From: [Actinomadura] parvosata subsp. kistnae
GTDB taxonomy: Bacteria > Actinomycetota > Actinomycetes > Streptosporangiales > Streptosporangiaceae
Direction of reading: 5' to 3'
Length of the DNA stretch: 64,000 bases
Assembly: GCF_900323885.1 (NCBI RefSeq)
Contig: NZ_OOHJ01000022.1
Span: forward strand, 1,736,001 to 1,800,000
Shown: positions 44,784 to 54,200 of the stretch, piece by piece
How the letters are laid out: each line of letters starts with the position of its first letter
Position numbering within the stretch: the first letter of the stretch is position 1
Program-made: the position numbers and the translations under genes
Notes under the pieces: generated by a model
The model's database searches: none
What the model saw: only the letters and a program-made list of their open reading frames with translations
What the model was told of the DNA's origin: nothing

Positions 44784-45536
44784 GTGACGCTCATCGAGAC
44801 CCGGCGCCAGGCCCCGCCCGCCGTGGTGGCGACCGATCTGACCAAGGTGTACGGCCAGGGGGACGCCGAGGTGCACGCTCTGCGCGCAGTGAACGTGTCC
44901 TTCGCCACGGGGGCGTTCACCGCCATCATGGGCCCGTCGGGCTCCGGCAAGTCCACGCTCATGCACTGCCTGGCGGGCCTCGACACGGCCACGTCCGGCA
45001 CGGTGCACATCGGGGACGTGGAGCTGACCGGCCTGAGTGACCGGCAGCTCACGCTGCTGCGCAGGGAGCGGATCGGGTTCATCTTCCAGGCGTTCAACCT
45101 GCTGCCCACGCTCACCGCCGAGCAGAACATCCGCCTGCCCCTCGACATCGCCGCCCGCCAGGCCGATGAGGTGCTGTTCGACCGGGTGATCGAGACGGTG
45201 GGGCTGCGGGACCGGCTGGCGCACCGGCCGACGGAGCTGTCCGGCGGGCAGCAGCAGCGGGTGGCGGTGGCCAGGGCGCTCATCAGCAAGCCTCAGGTGA
45301 TCTTCGCCGATGAGCCGACGGGGAACCTGGACTCGCGCAGCGGCGCCGAGGTCCTGTCGTTCCTGCGGGCCTCGGTGCGCGAGCTGGGCCAGACGATCGT
45401 CATGGTGACGCACGACCCGGTGGCGGCCTCGTACGCCGACCGGGTGGTGTTCCTGCGTGACGGCGAGCTGGTCACCGAGCTGGCCGCGCCGACGCCGCAG
45501 AGCGTGCTGGACACCCTCGTCCGGCTGGAGGCGTGA
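44784..45536 (+). CDS. MacB-type ABC transporter ATP-binding protein
   Basis: 250 residues. Walker A GPSGSGKSTLMHC, LFxR-type ERIGFIFQAFNLLPTLTAEQN, signature LSGGQQQR, Walker B VIFADEPTGNLDS and TIVMVTHDP. This is the MacB/LolD subgroup that works with FtsX-type membrane partners. The GTG at 44784 has AAGGAG seven bases upstream. It is followed by the FtsX-type gene, one base after its stop. Confidence 0.95.
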   Translation: MTLIETRRQAPPAVVATDLTKVYGQGDAEVHALRAVNVSFATGAFTAIMGPSGSGKSTLMHCLAGLDTATSGTVHIGDVELTGLSDRQLTLLRRERIGFIFQAFNLLPTLTAEQNIRLPLDIAARQADEVLFDRVIETVGLRDRLAHRPTELSGGQQQRVAVARALISKPQVIFADEPTGNLDSRSGAEVLSFLRASVRELGQTIVMVTHDPVAASYADRVVFLRDGELVTELAAPTPQSVLDTLVRLEA

Positions 45537-45537
45537 G

Positions 45538-48018
45538 GTGCTGAGGACCGCGCTGGCCGGGCTGCGCGCGCACCGGCTCAGGCTGTTGCTCACATCACTG
45601 GCGATCATGCTGGGGGTGGGGTTCATCGCGGGCACGTTCGTGCTGAACGACACCGTGCAGGCCGGTTTCGCCCAGCGGGTCACGGCCGACGCGGGCAAGG
45701 TGGGCGTGGCCGTGCTGCCCGCCAAGGCGGAGGGGACGATTCCGCGTGAGGTGCTGGAGCGCGTCCGCGCGCTGCCGGGCGTGACCGACGCCCAGGGCCT
45801 GATCAGGGCGAGCGCGCCCGTCCTCGGCAAGGACGGCAAGGCCGCCGGCAACCTGCCCACCACGGCCCTGTCCATCGTCCGGGGCCCGCTCGACCGTACC
45901 GACGTCGTCTCCGGCACCGGCCCCGGCACCGACGACGGAGCCGCCGTCCTCGACGAGAACACCGCCAAGGCCCAGGGCTTCAGGATCGGCGACACGATCA
46001 CGGTGCTCGACCCCGGGCAGGGGCGCCACTCGTTCCGGCTGGTCGGCCTGATCGACACCGGCGTGGACCAGATGCTCGCCTACACCGGCGCGGTCGGCTT
46101 CACGCCGGCCGTCGCGCAGCGCATGACGGGCGCGAAGGGGTTCGCGGAGATCGACGTGGCCGGCACGGTCACGAAGCAGGCCGTCGCGGCGGCCACCGGC
46201 GGCTCCTACAAGGTCAAGACGGGCGCCGAGCTGGCCGACGACCTGGCGAGGGCCGCCGGTGTCGAGACGAAGATGTTCACGCTGGGGCTGCTGATGTTCG
46301 GCGTCGTGGCGATGATGGTGGCCGCGCTGGTCATCTACAACACCTTCAACATCCTCGTCGCGCAGCGCACGCGCGAGATGGCGCTGCTGCGCTGCATCGG
46401 GGCGACGCGGGGGCAGGTGTTCGGCTCGATCGTGCTGGAGTCGGCCGCCGTGGGCCTGCTGGCGTCCGTGCTGGGCCTGCTCATCGGGTACGGCCTGGCG
46501 GCGCTCACGCTGACCGTGCTCGCCGCGTTCGACGCCCCGCTGCCCACGGACGCGGGGGTCTCGCTCACCCCGGTCACGATCGGGATCGGGCTGGCCGTGG
46601 GGCTGGCCGTCACGGTGTGCGCGGCGCTGCTGCCGGCCCGTTCCGCCACCCGCGTGCCGCCGATCGCGGCGCTGCGCAGCCAGCCGGAGGAGCGGACGTT
46701 CCGCGCCGGCCTGGTGCGGGCGGGCTTCGCGGCGCTGTTCCTGGTCGCGGGTCTCGGCACGACGGGCGCCGGCGTGTTCGTGCTGGAGCCTGGGGAGGCG
46801 TCGCTGTTCGTGGTCATGGCCGGGGGCGCGCTGACCTTCCTGGCGGTGCTCATCCTGGGGCCGGTGCTGGTGCGGCCGCTGAGCGCGGTGGTGGGCTGGG
46901 TCCCGAGGCGGCTGTTCGGCGTGCCGGGCCGGCTGGCGGTGGACAACTCCGGACGCAACCCGAGGCGGGCCGCCACCACGACGGTCGCGCTGACGATCGG
47001 CGTGACGCTGATGACGCTGATCACGGTGGTCACCGCGTCCACCCGGCTGACGATGACGGTCAAGCTGGACGAGCAGTTCCCCGTGGACTACCTGCTGGCC
47101 GGCCAGGAGCGCGACTCCGTCATCCCCAGGTCCGTGGCCGAGGAGCTGCGCGGCCGGCCCGAGCTGGCCTCCGTGGCGCAGATCCGCGAGGTCGAGGCCA
47201 CGGTGGCGGGCAAGCGCGCCGACGTGGGGACGTACAGCGGCGGGATCGAGCCGTACGTCACCGCCGGCTCCATGAAGGCGTTCGGGGCGGGCCAGGTGGC
47301 GCTGGACGACGTGACGGCCGAGCGGCTCGGCGCCCGCCTGGGCGACACGGTGACGATGCGGACCAGGCACGCGGGCACCGTCGCGCTGAAGGTGGTGGCG
47401 CTGCTCGACGGGAACCAGTCGTCGCTGCCGCCGGTGACGGTCGCGGAGCAGGCGTTCGAGTCGTACTTCGGCGCGGTGCCCGACTCCCGCGTCATGGTCA
47501 CCATCGCGGACGGCGTGCCGCCGGAGCGGGCCCGCGCGGTCGTGGACGCCGCCGCCGCGCCGTACCCGACCGTGCAGGTCAGCAGCTCGACGGAGGTACG
47601 CGGGCAGTTCGACGAGACCCTCGACATGATGCTCATGATCATTACCGGGTTGCTCGGGCTGGCGATCCTGATCTCGTTGCTCGGCATCGCGAACACGCTC
47701 TCGCTCTCCGTCCACGAACGGACCAGGGAGTCCGCCCTGCTGCGGGCCCTCGGGCTCACCCGGCCGCAGCTGCGGCGCATGTTGTCCGTCGAGGCGCTGA
47801 TCCTCGGGCTCATCGGGGCGCTGGTGGGGGTCGTGCTCGGTGTGGTGTTCGGGTGGGCGGCGATGCGGGCGATGGTGGACGGGGCGCTCTTCACGGCGCC
47901 GGTCGCGCAGATCGTGCTGTTCGTGGTGCTGTCGGGGGTGGCGGGCGTGCTCGCGGCGGTGCTGCCCGCCCGGCGGGCCGCGCGGGCCTCGATCGTGGGG
48001 TCGCTCGCCACGGGCTGA
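45538..48018 (+). CDS. FtsX/MacB-like ABC transporter permease
   Basis: 826 residues. N-terminal helix (LLLTSLAIMLGVGFIAGTFVL), a MacB-type extracytoplasmic domain, and two FtsX blocks of three helices (about 260-400 and 700-815, with NTFNILVAQRTREMALLRCIGATRGQ and ANTLSLSVHERTRESALLRALGLTR). Tandem duplicated FtsX layout is usual in actinobacteria. It should transmit ATP-driven motion across the membrane rather than pump a small substrate. The GTG at 45538 has GGAGG six bases upstream. The last bases are duplicated (47991-48068). Confidence 0.93.
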   Translation: MLRTALAGLRAHRLRLLLTSLAIMLGVGFIAGTFVLNDTVQAGFAQRVTADAGKVGVAVLPAKAEGTIPREVLERVRALPGVTDAQGLIRASAPVLGKDGKAAGNLPTTALSIVRGPLDRTDVVSGTGPGTDDGAAVLDENTAKAQGFRIGDTITVLDPGQGRHSFRLVGLIDTGVDQMLAYTGAVGFTPAVAQRMTGAKGFAEIDVAGTVTKQAVAAATGGSYKVKTGAELADDLARAAGVETKMFTLGLLMFGVVAMMVAALVIYNTFNILVAQRTREMALLRCIGATRGQVFGSIVLESAAVGLLASVLGLLIGYGLAALTLTVLAAFDAPLPTDAGVSLTPVTIGIGLAVGLAVTVCAALLPARSATRVPPIAALRSQPEERTFRAGLVRAGFAALFLVAGLGTTGAGVFVLEPGEASLFVVMAGGALTFLAVLILGPVLVRPLSAVVGWVPRRLFGVPGRLAVDNSGRNPRRAATTTVALTIGVTLMTLITVVTASTRLTMTVKLDEQFPVDYLLAGQERDSVIPRSVAEELRGRPELASVAQIREVEATVAGKRADVGTYSGGIEPYVTAGSMKAFGAGQVALDDVTAERLGARLGDTVTMRTRHAGTVALKVVALLDGNQSSLPPVTVAEQAFESYFGAVPDSRVMVTIADGVPPERARAVVDAAAAPYPTVQVSSSTEVRGQFDETLDMMLMIITGLLGLAILISLLGIANTLSLSVHERTRESALLRALGLTRPQLRRMLSVEALILGLIGALVGVVLGVVFGWAAMRAMVDGALFTAPVAQIVLFVVLSGVAGVLAAVLPARRAARASIVGSLATG

Positions 48019-48068
48019 TCCCGGACGAAGATCGTGGGGTCGCTCGCTACGCGGCGATCCCGGACGAA
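47991..48068. repeat. 39-bp tandem duplication across the FtsX-type stop codon
   Basis: Two 39-bp copies (47991-48029, 48030-48068) that begin GATCGTGGGGTCGCTCGC and end GATCCCGGACGAA; a few bases differ in the middle. The first copy holds the final codons and the TGA stop. The rest of the 48019-48215 gap holds GC-rich inverted repeats but no clear signal. Confidence 0.9.
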
Positions 48069-48215
48069 CGACCCGAAGCCGAATAAATCCGAAATACCCG
48101 GATAGAGGGAACGTGCGGGTCGGGCGTCTTATGGGGGCGGCGCCCGGCCCACCCTCACGGGGGTCAGGCCCCTCCCCCATGCTCCACCCGGGGCCGGCCT
48201 TCCCCCGCGCGAACG

Positions 48216-48484
48216 TCAGCGGGGGGTGCGGCCCGGCCAGAGCTCGGCCACCGTCTCCGGATCCAGCAACGGCCTGGCCACCACCTCACCCGTGAACCGG
48301 TCGATCACCACGCACCCGCCCCCCACCGTCTCCGGCAGCCGGGCCGGATCGTCCGGCTCCAGATCGCGCACCCACGCCACGTACCCGCCGTCGAACCCGA
48401 ACACCCCCACCGGCAGCGACTCCCCGGCGACCGCACCCCGTTGTAGTACTCCTCGGCCAGCGCCCTGGCCTCCTCCAGGTTCAT
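48216..48484 (-). pseudogene. YrhB/Imm35-like immunity protein with an apparent 1-base frameshift
   Basis: From ATG 48484 the protein begins MNLEEARALAEEYYNG. The family continuation (SLPVGVFGFDGGYVAWVRDL, then CVVIDRFTGEVVARPLLDPETV) is in the next frame. One G missing in the run at 48436-48439 restores about 89 residues. The ATG overlaps the toxin stop (ATGA), so the two are co-translated. The small size, acidic character and position fit an immunity protein; its group is YrhB/Imm35-like. Confidence 0.7.
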
Positions 48485-49377
48485 CGCGGCCGCCCCCGGC
48501 GATCGAGTATCACGCAGAACACCCCGGTCACCGTCCGGTACGGCGGCTCCACCGACAAGTGGCCCCGCTGGGCGTCGATCCAGATGACCTCGCCCTCGAA
48601 GTTGACCGCGTTCCAGGCGTGCGAGCCGCCGCCCGGCCAGCGCACCACGATGACGGCCGCCGCGCCGTGCCCGGCGTCGAGCAGCCGCCGCGCGATCAAC
48701 GGGTAGGCGTGCCGGCCCTGACCGGCGTACTGCAGGCGGTGCCCGGCCCACTCCTCGATCCTGGCCACGCTCCCCTGCTCGCCGGTCAGCACCGGGCGGC
48801 CGATCCGGTCGTACTCGGGCAGCCTCGGCGCGGCCGTCGCGGGCTCGCCGTGCCAGGTGGACAGCACCGCCAGCGCGCAGTCGGCGGCGTTCGACGAACG
48901 GAACGGATCGTCCGCGGGCCCGCCGCCGTTGACCAGCCGCACCCACGTGCCGCGCGGATCCGGGAAACGGGCGCCGGGCCGCAACGCCTCGGCGAGGTCC
49001 CGCTCCACCTGCGGGTCCGGCTGCGCGAGCCCGCCCGGCACGCCGTACGGACGGCTGTCGGCCAGCCTCGGCGGCCGGCCCGGCCCGTCGAACCAGTCGG
49101 GCTCCACGGCGGGAACGACCTCCGGCCCCGAGCCGCCGTCCCACACCAGGCCACCCAGCTCACCCGCGCCCCACCTCCGGCCGCCCTGCCCACCACCCGG
49201 CCCATCACTGAGCCCATCACCGGGCCCATCACCAGGCTCACCGGTGGGCCCGTCAACGGGCCGGGCCGGGTCGGCGGCCAGCTCGTAGTCGAGCCACCGC
49301 ACACCATCGGCCACCACGGGGTTGTACTGCCCATCCTGAAGGGCCCACCGGACACTCGGCTTGCGCTCGCGGAACAC
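48481..49377 (-). CDS. papain-fold toxin glutamine-deamidase domain protein (Tox-PL type)
   Basis: 298 residues from GTG 49377, which has AGGAGG six bases upstream; longer in-frame starts lack a site. The C-terminal domain has Cys167 in NAADCALAVLSTW, His253 in GGSHAWNAVNFEG and Asp268 in VIWIDAQRG, the catalytic triad pattern of papain-like toxin domains. The N-terminal part (about 1-110) contains a Gly/Pro/Asp-rich linker and no recognised trafficking domain. A small immunity-like gene overlaps its stop. Likely one piece of a polymorphic toxin system. Confidence 0.8.
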   Translation of the reverse strand: MFRERKPSVRWALQDGQYNPVVADGVRWLDYELAADPARPVDGPTGEPGDGPGDGLSDGPGGGQGGRRWGAGELGGLVWDGGSGPEVVPAVEPDWFDGPGRPPRLADSRPYGVPGGLAQPDPQVERDLAEALRPGARFPDPRGTWVRLVNGGGPADDPFRSSNAADCALAVLSTWHGEPATAAPRLPEYDRIGRPVLTGEQGSVARIEEWAGHRLQYAGQGRHAYPLIARRLLDAGHGAAAVIVVRWPGGGSHAWNAVNFEGEVIWIDAQRGHLSVEPPYRTVTGVFCVILDRRGRPR

Positions 49378-49492
49378 GGCCTGCCTCCTGTCATGCTCGA
49401 CGACCGATCGTAGAGGCGGCACCGTGTCAAGGGGGCGAACTCGGCGGAGAATCTCCAACCCCGCCACCTGCGAAAACACCCCAAATCAGGGC

Positions 49493-51532
49493 TCAGGCCA
49501 CCGATACGGTGACCGAGTGCCAGCCGGTCGCCCCGTCGGGCGCTGGCGCCGCCCGCCGGTCCGTCTGGGTACGCCCGGCGGCGTCGGTGGCCCGCACCTC
49601 GATCGTGTGCCGGCCAGGAGTGGCGGCCCAGTCGATCGCCCACTGGCGCCACGTGTCCGGGCCGGGCACCTCGGCCAGCCGCGCCTGACGCCACTGCCCG
49701 CCGTCCACCCGCACCTCCACCGCGTCCACCCCGGTGTGCTGCGCCCACGCCACCCCGGCGATCGTCGTGTCGCCCGCCTTCAGCGAGCCGCCGTCCTTCG
49801 GCACGTCGATGCGCGACTGCGTCTTGATCGGGCCCTTCGCCGACCAGCCGCGCGGCGTCCAGTACGCCTCGTCCCGGTCGAACCTCGTCACCTTGATGTC
49901 CACGACCCACTTGGTGGCCGAGACGTACCCGTACAGGCCCGGCACCACCTGCCGCACCGGGAAGCCGTGATCGACGGGCAGCGCCTCACCGTTCATCGCG
50001 ACCGCGAACAACGCGTCCCGGCCGTCCATCACCACGTCCACCGGAGTACCGCAGGTGAAGCCGTCGGCCGAGGTGGACAGCAGCATGTCCGCGTCCGCCC
50101 GCAACCCGGCCCGGCGCAGCACGTCGGCCATCCGCGCGCCCAGCCAGCGGGCGTTACCGATGTACGGGCCGCCCACCTCGTTGGACACGCAGGTCAGCGT
50201 CACATCCGCCTCGGTCAGCGGCAGCTTCAGCAGGTCGGCGTACGTGAGCTCGACGGGACGATCCACCATGCCGTGGATGCGCAGCGTCCAGTCGGCCGGA
50301 TCCACCTGGGGGACGACGAGGGCGGTGTCCACGCGGTAGAAGTCCCTGTTCGGCGTGACGAACGGCGACAGGCCCCCGATCCGCAGGTCCGCACCGGCGG
50401 GAACGGCCTTCGCGGGCACCGCCGGCCGGGGCAACGCCACCCCGACCCTTGCCGCGTCCACGGCTTGCCGCCCGCCGAGCTGCCGCCCCAGCACCACCCC
50501 CACCCCGGCCACCACCACTCCCCCGGCCACCCCGGTCAGCAACCGCCGCCGATCGAACCCGGCCGCTCCACCCCCTGCCCGCATCACCACCGGCCGCTCA
50601 GCCTCCCCCTGCGGGGACGCGCCGTGGACAGCCTGACCGCCGCTCGCCACAGAGCCGTCAGAAGGAGCCACGCGAGCCGCAGCACCCCGAAGCTCATCCT
50701 CCCGGAACGGGCCGTCACCGACCGCACGTGCAGCGTCCCGGGACGCAGCGGCACGCGGCCCGGAGGCAGCAGCCTGGGACGCATCCGCGTGCGGCGCATC
50801 GGCAGCGGCCTGGGGCGCGTTGGCGCGAGGCGCCGCAGCGCGAGGCCCTCCGTCGCGAGGCGCGCGTGCAACGTCGCGCGGCGCACCGGCGCCGAATGCA
50901 CCTGCGGCATCCTGAGGCGCAGCGTCATCGGGCGCGGCCGTGCCCGATGCGCCTGCAGCAGCGCGGGACGCATCGGCGCGAGGCGCGGAGGCAGCGGCCT
51001 GCGGCGCGTCGGCAGCGGCCTTCGGCGCAGTGGCGTGGGGCGCGGTGGCACTGGGCGCAGCGGCGCCAGGCGCGGTGCGTGTGGCAGAGGTGGTGAGGCC
51101 GCGGTGGAGGAGCCGGCGCAGCGCCCAAGCTCCCACCGCCACCCCCACCAGCGTCGGCACCACGTCCAGGGGCGCGGCGTCCGGGCGGGTGAGGACGGCG
51201 GTCACGCCGATGGCGCCGATCACGGCGAACCCCGCGTAGCCCCAGGCGGGGCGGTGGCGGGAGAGGGTGCCGAGGAGGGCGGCCAGGGCGGCGAGGACCA
51301 CGAGGACGCCGCCCAGCAGCACGGCCTTGTCGTTCGAGCCGAACGCCCTGATGGCGAAGTCCTTGACGGGCAAGGGCGTCAGGTCGACGGCCGCGTCGCC
51401 GACAGCGACGACGGGGAACGTCGTGGGCCCGATGATCCCGGCGACGAGCTGGGCGACGCCGAGGGCGACGGCTCCGGAGACGAGCCCGACGAGGGCCCCC
51501 GCCCACGCGGGGACCGGTGAGTTGCTCTGCAC
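49493..51532 (-). CDS. membrane-anchored molybdopterin-dependent oxidoreductase (sulfite oxidase family)
   Basis: 679 residues. Four membrane helices in the first 130 residues, an Ala/Pro-rich low-complexity linker (about 150-320), a FDRRRLLTG segment and helix, then the Mo-pterin domain with the Mo-ligating Cys in VTLTCVSNEVGGPYIGNARWLG. The C-terminal Mo-co dimerisation domain (from IAGVAWAQHTGVDAVEVRVDGG) completes it. Periplasmic-side oxidation of sulfite or a related substrate is likely. GTG 51532 is the probable start; TTG 51565 has no site. Confidence 0.88.
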   Translation of the reverse strand: MQSNSPVPAWAGALVGLVSGAVALGVAQLVAGIIGPTTFPVVAVGDAAVDLTPLPVKDFAIRAFGSNDKAVLLGGVLVVLAALAALLGTLSRHRPAWGYAGFAVIGAIGVTAVLTRPDAAPLDVVPTLVGVAVGAWALRRLLHRGLTTSATRTAPGAAAPSATAPHATAPKAAADAPQAAASAPRADASRAAAGASGTAAPDDAAPQDAAGAFGAGAPRDVARAPRDGGPRAAAPRANAPQAAADAPHADASQAAASGPRAAASRDAARAVGDGPFREDELRGAAARVAPSDGSVASGGQAVHGASPQGEAERPVVMRAGGGAAGFDRRRLLTGVAGGVVVAGVGVVLGRQLGGRQAVDAARVGVALPRPAVPAKAVPAGADLRIGGLSPFVTPNRDFYRVDTALVVPQVDPADWTLRIHGMVDRPVELTYADLLKLPLTEADVTLTCVSNEVGGPYIGNARWLGARMADVLRRAGLRADADMLLSTSADGFTCGTPVDVVMDGRDALFAVAMNGEALPVDHGFPVRQVVPGLYGYVSATKWVVDIKVTRFDRDEAYWTPRGWSAKGPIKTQSRIDVPKDGGSLKAGDTTIAGVAWAQHTGVDAVEVRVDGGQWRQARLAEVPGPDTWRQWAIDWAATPGRHTIEVRATDAAGRTQTDRRAAPAPDGATGWHSVTVSVA
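50600..51080. repeat. low-complexity GCG/GGC repeats encoding the Ala/Pro linker
   Basis: Many imperfect 12-18-bp repeats around GGCGCGTCGGCAGCGGCC and close variants encode the linker of about 160 residues between the membrane part and the molybdopterin domain. It is prone to length variation. Confidence 0.7.
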
Positions 51533-51579
51533 AGGATCGACGGTACGTCCCCCTGGGCCGGGCAATTCTTACGCGGGGG

Positions 51580-52170
51580 TTACGACGCGAGCAGGTCTCG
51601 TACGATAGGCGCCAACGCGCGGAAGGCGCGGCCGCGGTGGCTGATGGCGTCCTTCTCCTCGGGCGTCAGCTCGGCCGTGGTGCGGCTCTCGCCTTCGGGG
51701 ACGAAGATGGGGTCGTAGCCGAACCCGCCGGACCCGCGTGGCGTGCGGACGAGGCCGCCGGGCAGCGTGCCCTCGACGACCCGGGACTCCCCGGACGGCA
51801 GGGCCAGCGCGGCGGCGCAGGCGAAGTACGCGGTGAGCTTGTCGGAGGGCACGTCGGAGACCTGGGCGAGCAGCAGCTCCAGGTTGGCGCGGTCGTCGCC
51901 GTGGCGGCCGGCCCAGCGGGCGGAGAAGACGCCGGGCATGCCGTTGAGGACGTCGACGCAGAGCCCGGAGTCGTCGGCCACGGCGGGCAGGCCGGAGCCC
52001 TGGGCGACGGCGTGCGCCTTGATCAGCGCGTTCTCCTCGAAGGTGACGCCGGTCTCGGCGATCTCGCCGATGGCAGGGAACTCTTCGAGCCCGACGATGT
52101 CGAAGCCGGTGAGGATGCGGCGCAGCTCCGCGATCTTGCCCGCGTTGCAGGTGGCCAGCACGATCTTCAT
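51580..52170 (-). CDS. rdgB: RdgB/HAM1 non-canonical purine NTP pyrophosphatase
   Basis: 196 residues. LATCNAGKIAELRRIL start, FEENALIKAHAVAQGSGLPAVADDSGLCVDVLNGMPGVFSARWAG, and the C-terminal ISHRGRAFRAL. It hydrolyses dITP, XTP and ITP. ATG 52170 overlaps the rph stop by four bases. Confidence 0.97.
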   Translation of the reverse strand: MKIVLATCNAGKIAELRRILTGFDIVGLEEFPAIGEIAETGVTFEENALIKAHAVAQGSGLPAVADDSGLCVDVLNGMPGVFSARWAGRHGDDRANLELLLAQVSDVPSDKLTAYFACAAALALPSGESRVVEGTLPGGLVRTPRGSGGFGYDPIFVPEGESRTTAELTPEEKDAISHRGRAFRALAPIVRDLLAS

Positions 52171-52886
52171 GACTCCAGGGCCTCCTGCTGGATGAGCGTC
52201 AGCTCCTCGCAGCCGGCCACGGCGAGGTCGAGGAGCCGGTCGAGCACCGCGCGGTCGAACGGCGCGCCCTCGGCGGTGCCCTGCACCTCGACGAACGTGC
52301 CGTCGCCGGTCATGACGACGTTCATGTCGGTCTCGGCGGCGACGTCTTCGGTGTAGCAGAGGTCGAGCATGGGGACGGAGCCGACGACGCCGACGGAGAC
52401 GGCGGAGACGGAGCCGATCAGCGGGTCGCCGGGGCACATGCGGCGCTCGCGCATCCAGGCGACGGCGTCGGCCAGCGCGACGTAGGCGCCGGTGATGGCG
52501 GCCGTGCGGGTGCCGCCGTCGGCCTGCAGCACGTCGCAGTCGAGCAGAATGGAGTTTTCGCCCAACGCTTTGTAATCGACGCAGGCGCGCAGCGAACGGC
52601 CGATCAACCGGGAAATCTCGTGGGTGCGCCCGCCGATTTTGCCGCGGACCGATTCCCGATCGTTACGGGTATTGGTCGCGCGGGGCAACATGGCGTATTC
52701 GGCCGTGACCCAGCCCTGCCCGCTGCCTCTGCGCCAGCGGGGCACGCTGTCCTGCACGGATGCGGCGCACAGCACGCGGGTGCCACCGAATTCGACCAGC
52801 ACGGACCCCTCGGCGTGCGCCAGCCAGCGCCTGGTGATGGTGATCGGGCGCAGCTGGTCGGGGTTGCGGCCATCCTGTCGGGACAT
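52167..52886 (-). CDS. rph: ribonuclease PH
   Basis: 239 residues. RPITITRRWLAHAEGSVLVEFGGTRVLCAASVQDSVPRW, GGRTHEISRLIGRSLRACVD, LQADGGTRTAAITGAYVAL and EVQGTAEGAPF are the family blocks. Phosphate-dependent 3' tRNA trimming. The ATG is 52886; longer extensions reach into the divergent MFS promoter region. It belongs to the conserved murI-MBL-rph-rdgB group. Confidence 0.97.
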   Translation of the reverse strand: MSRQDGRNPDQLRPITITRRWLAHAEGSVLVEFGGTRVLCAASVQDSVPRWRRGSGQGWVTAEYAMLPRATNTRNDRESVRGKIGGRTHEISRLIGRSLRACVDYKALGENSILLDCDVLQADGGTRTAAITGAYVALADAVAWMRERRMCPGDPLIGSVSAVSVGVVGSVPMLDLCYTEDVAAETDMNVVMTGDGTFVEVQGTAEGAPFDRAVLDRLLDLAVAGCEELTLIQQEALES

Positions 52887-52939
52887 GCAGATCACCCTAT
52901 CTCCGGGGCGCGACACTCTTGACCAAATGTGTCCGCCAC

Positions 52940-54193
52940 ATGGATCCTTACGCAATGACAACGGGGGTGTTGCGAAACCCTGACTTCCTCCGGTTCCTCA
53001 GTTCGCATGTGGCGAACGAACTCGGGGCGAATATCTCACGCGTGGCCCTTCCCCTGGTGGCCGTGCTGGTGTTGCACGCCGGGCCCGCGGAAGTGGGGGT
53101 GCTGTCGTCGCTGCAGACGGCGGCGTTCTTGGTGATCGGCCTGCCCACGGGGGTGTGGGTCGACCGGATGCGCAAGCGCCGGGTGATGATGGCGTCCGAC
53201 CTGGTGAAGTTCGTGGCGCTGGGGAGCATCCCGGTGGCGGCCGCGCTCGACGTGCTGACCATCGAGATCATGTTCGGGGTGGCGGTGGTGGCGGGGGTGT
53301 CGCAGGTCTTCAACGACGTCGCCGACCAGACGTACCTGCCGAACCTGGTCAGCACCACGCAGCTCAGCGACGGCAACGCGAAGCTGGAGGTGGTGCGGTC
53401 GGGGGCGTTCCTGGCGGGCCCGGGTGTGGGGGGCGCGCTGGTGCAGCTGCTCGGCGCGCCGCGCACGATCGTGGCGACCGCGATCGGCGCGCTGGCGTCG
53501 GTGGTGCTGCTGCTGTCGATCAAGGTGCCGGACAAACCGCCCGCCGACGTCGAGCGCGGCCCGCTGTTACGCGGCATCCGCGAGGGCCTGGTGTACGTGT
53601 GGCGCGACCGGCTGTTACGTGGCTTCATGGCGTCGTCGGCGATCAACAACCTGTGCGTGAGCGGGGTGCTGGGCCTGTCGGTGCTGTTCCTGGCCGAGAC
53701 CGTCAAGCTGGCGCCGGGGGCGATCGGCCTGCTGCTCATGTCGGGCGGCATCGGCGGCGTGCTGGGCGGGCTGAGCGGCGCCTGGTTGTCGAGGAGGCTG
53801 GGCAGCGCCCGGGCGACGTGGACGGCCATCCTGGTCGGCGCCCCGGCCGGCCTGCTCCTGCCGATGACGCAGGCCGACTGGCGGGTGGCGTGCTTCGCGG
53901 CCACGTCCATCATGATCTCGTGGGCCGCGGCCATGTCGAACGTCGGCCAGACCACCTACCGCCAGACCGTCACCCCCGACCACCTGCTGGGCCGGGTCAA
54001 CGCGTCGGTGCGCTTCGTGACGTGGGGGGTGATGCCGCTGGGCGCGCTGATCGGCGGCCTGGTGGCGCAGCAGATCGGGGTGCGGGAGTCGTTGTGGCTG
54101 CTGATGCTCGCGCGGGTGACGGCGTTCGTGCCGCTGGCGTTCTCGCCGCTGCCGCGCGTCCGCGACTTCACCGAGCTGCAGGCCAACACGTGA
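52940..54193 (+). CDS. MFS transporter (DHA3/EntS-like)
   Basis: 417 residues, twelve helices. Early signature VGVLSSLQTAAFLVIGLPTGVWVDRMRKRRVMMASDLVKFVAL (loop 2-3) and the middle VFNDVADQTYLPNLVSTTQLSDGNAKLEVVRSGAFLAGPGVGGALVQ match the PF05977 exporter group. The substrate is unknown. It lies opposite rph and the MBL gene, splitting a group usually contiguous. Start is 52940 or 52955. Confidence 0.9.
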   Translation: MDPYAMTTGVLRNPDFLRFLSSHVANELGANISRVALPLVAVLVLHAGPAEVGVLSSLQTAAFLVIGLPTGVWVDRMRKRRVMMASDLVKFVALGSIPVAAALDVLTIEIMFGVAVVAGVSQVFNDVADQTYLPNLVSTTQLSDGNAKLEVVRSGAFLAGPGVGGALVQLLGAPRTIVATAIGALASVVLLLSIKVPDKPPADVERGPLLRGIREGLVYVWRDRLLRGFMASSAINNLCVSGVLGLSVLFLAETVKLAPGAIGLLLMSGGIGGVLGGLSGAWLSRRLGSARATWTAILVGAPAGLLLPMTQADWRVACFAATSIMISWAAAMSNVGQTTYRQTVTPDHLLGRVNASVRFVTWGVMPLGALIGGLVAQQIGVRESLWLLMLARVTAFVPLAFSPLPRVRDFTELQANT

Positions 54194-54200
54194 ACGCCCG

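Noticed and set aside
49400..49440. TTGACA-like -35 upstream of the toxin gene.
   Set aside because: The nearest -10-like TACGAT is only 12 bases away, so it is not a usable promoter spacing.
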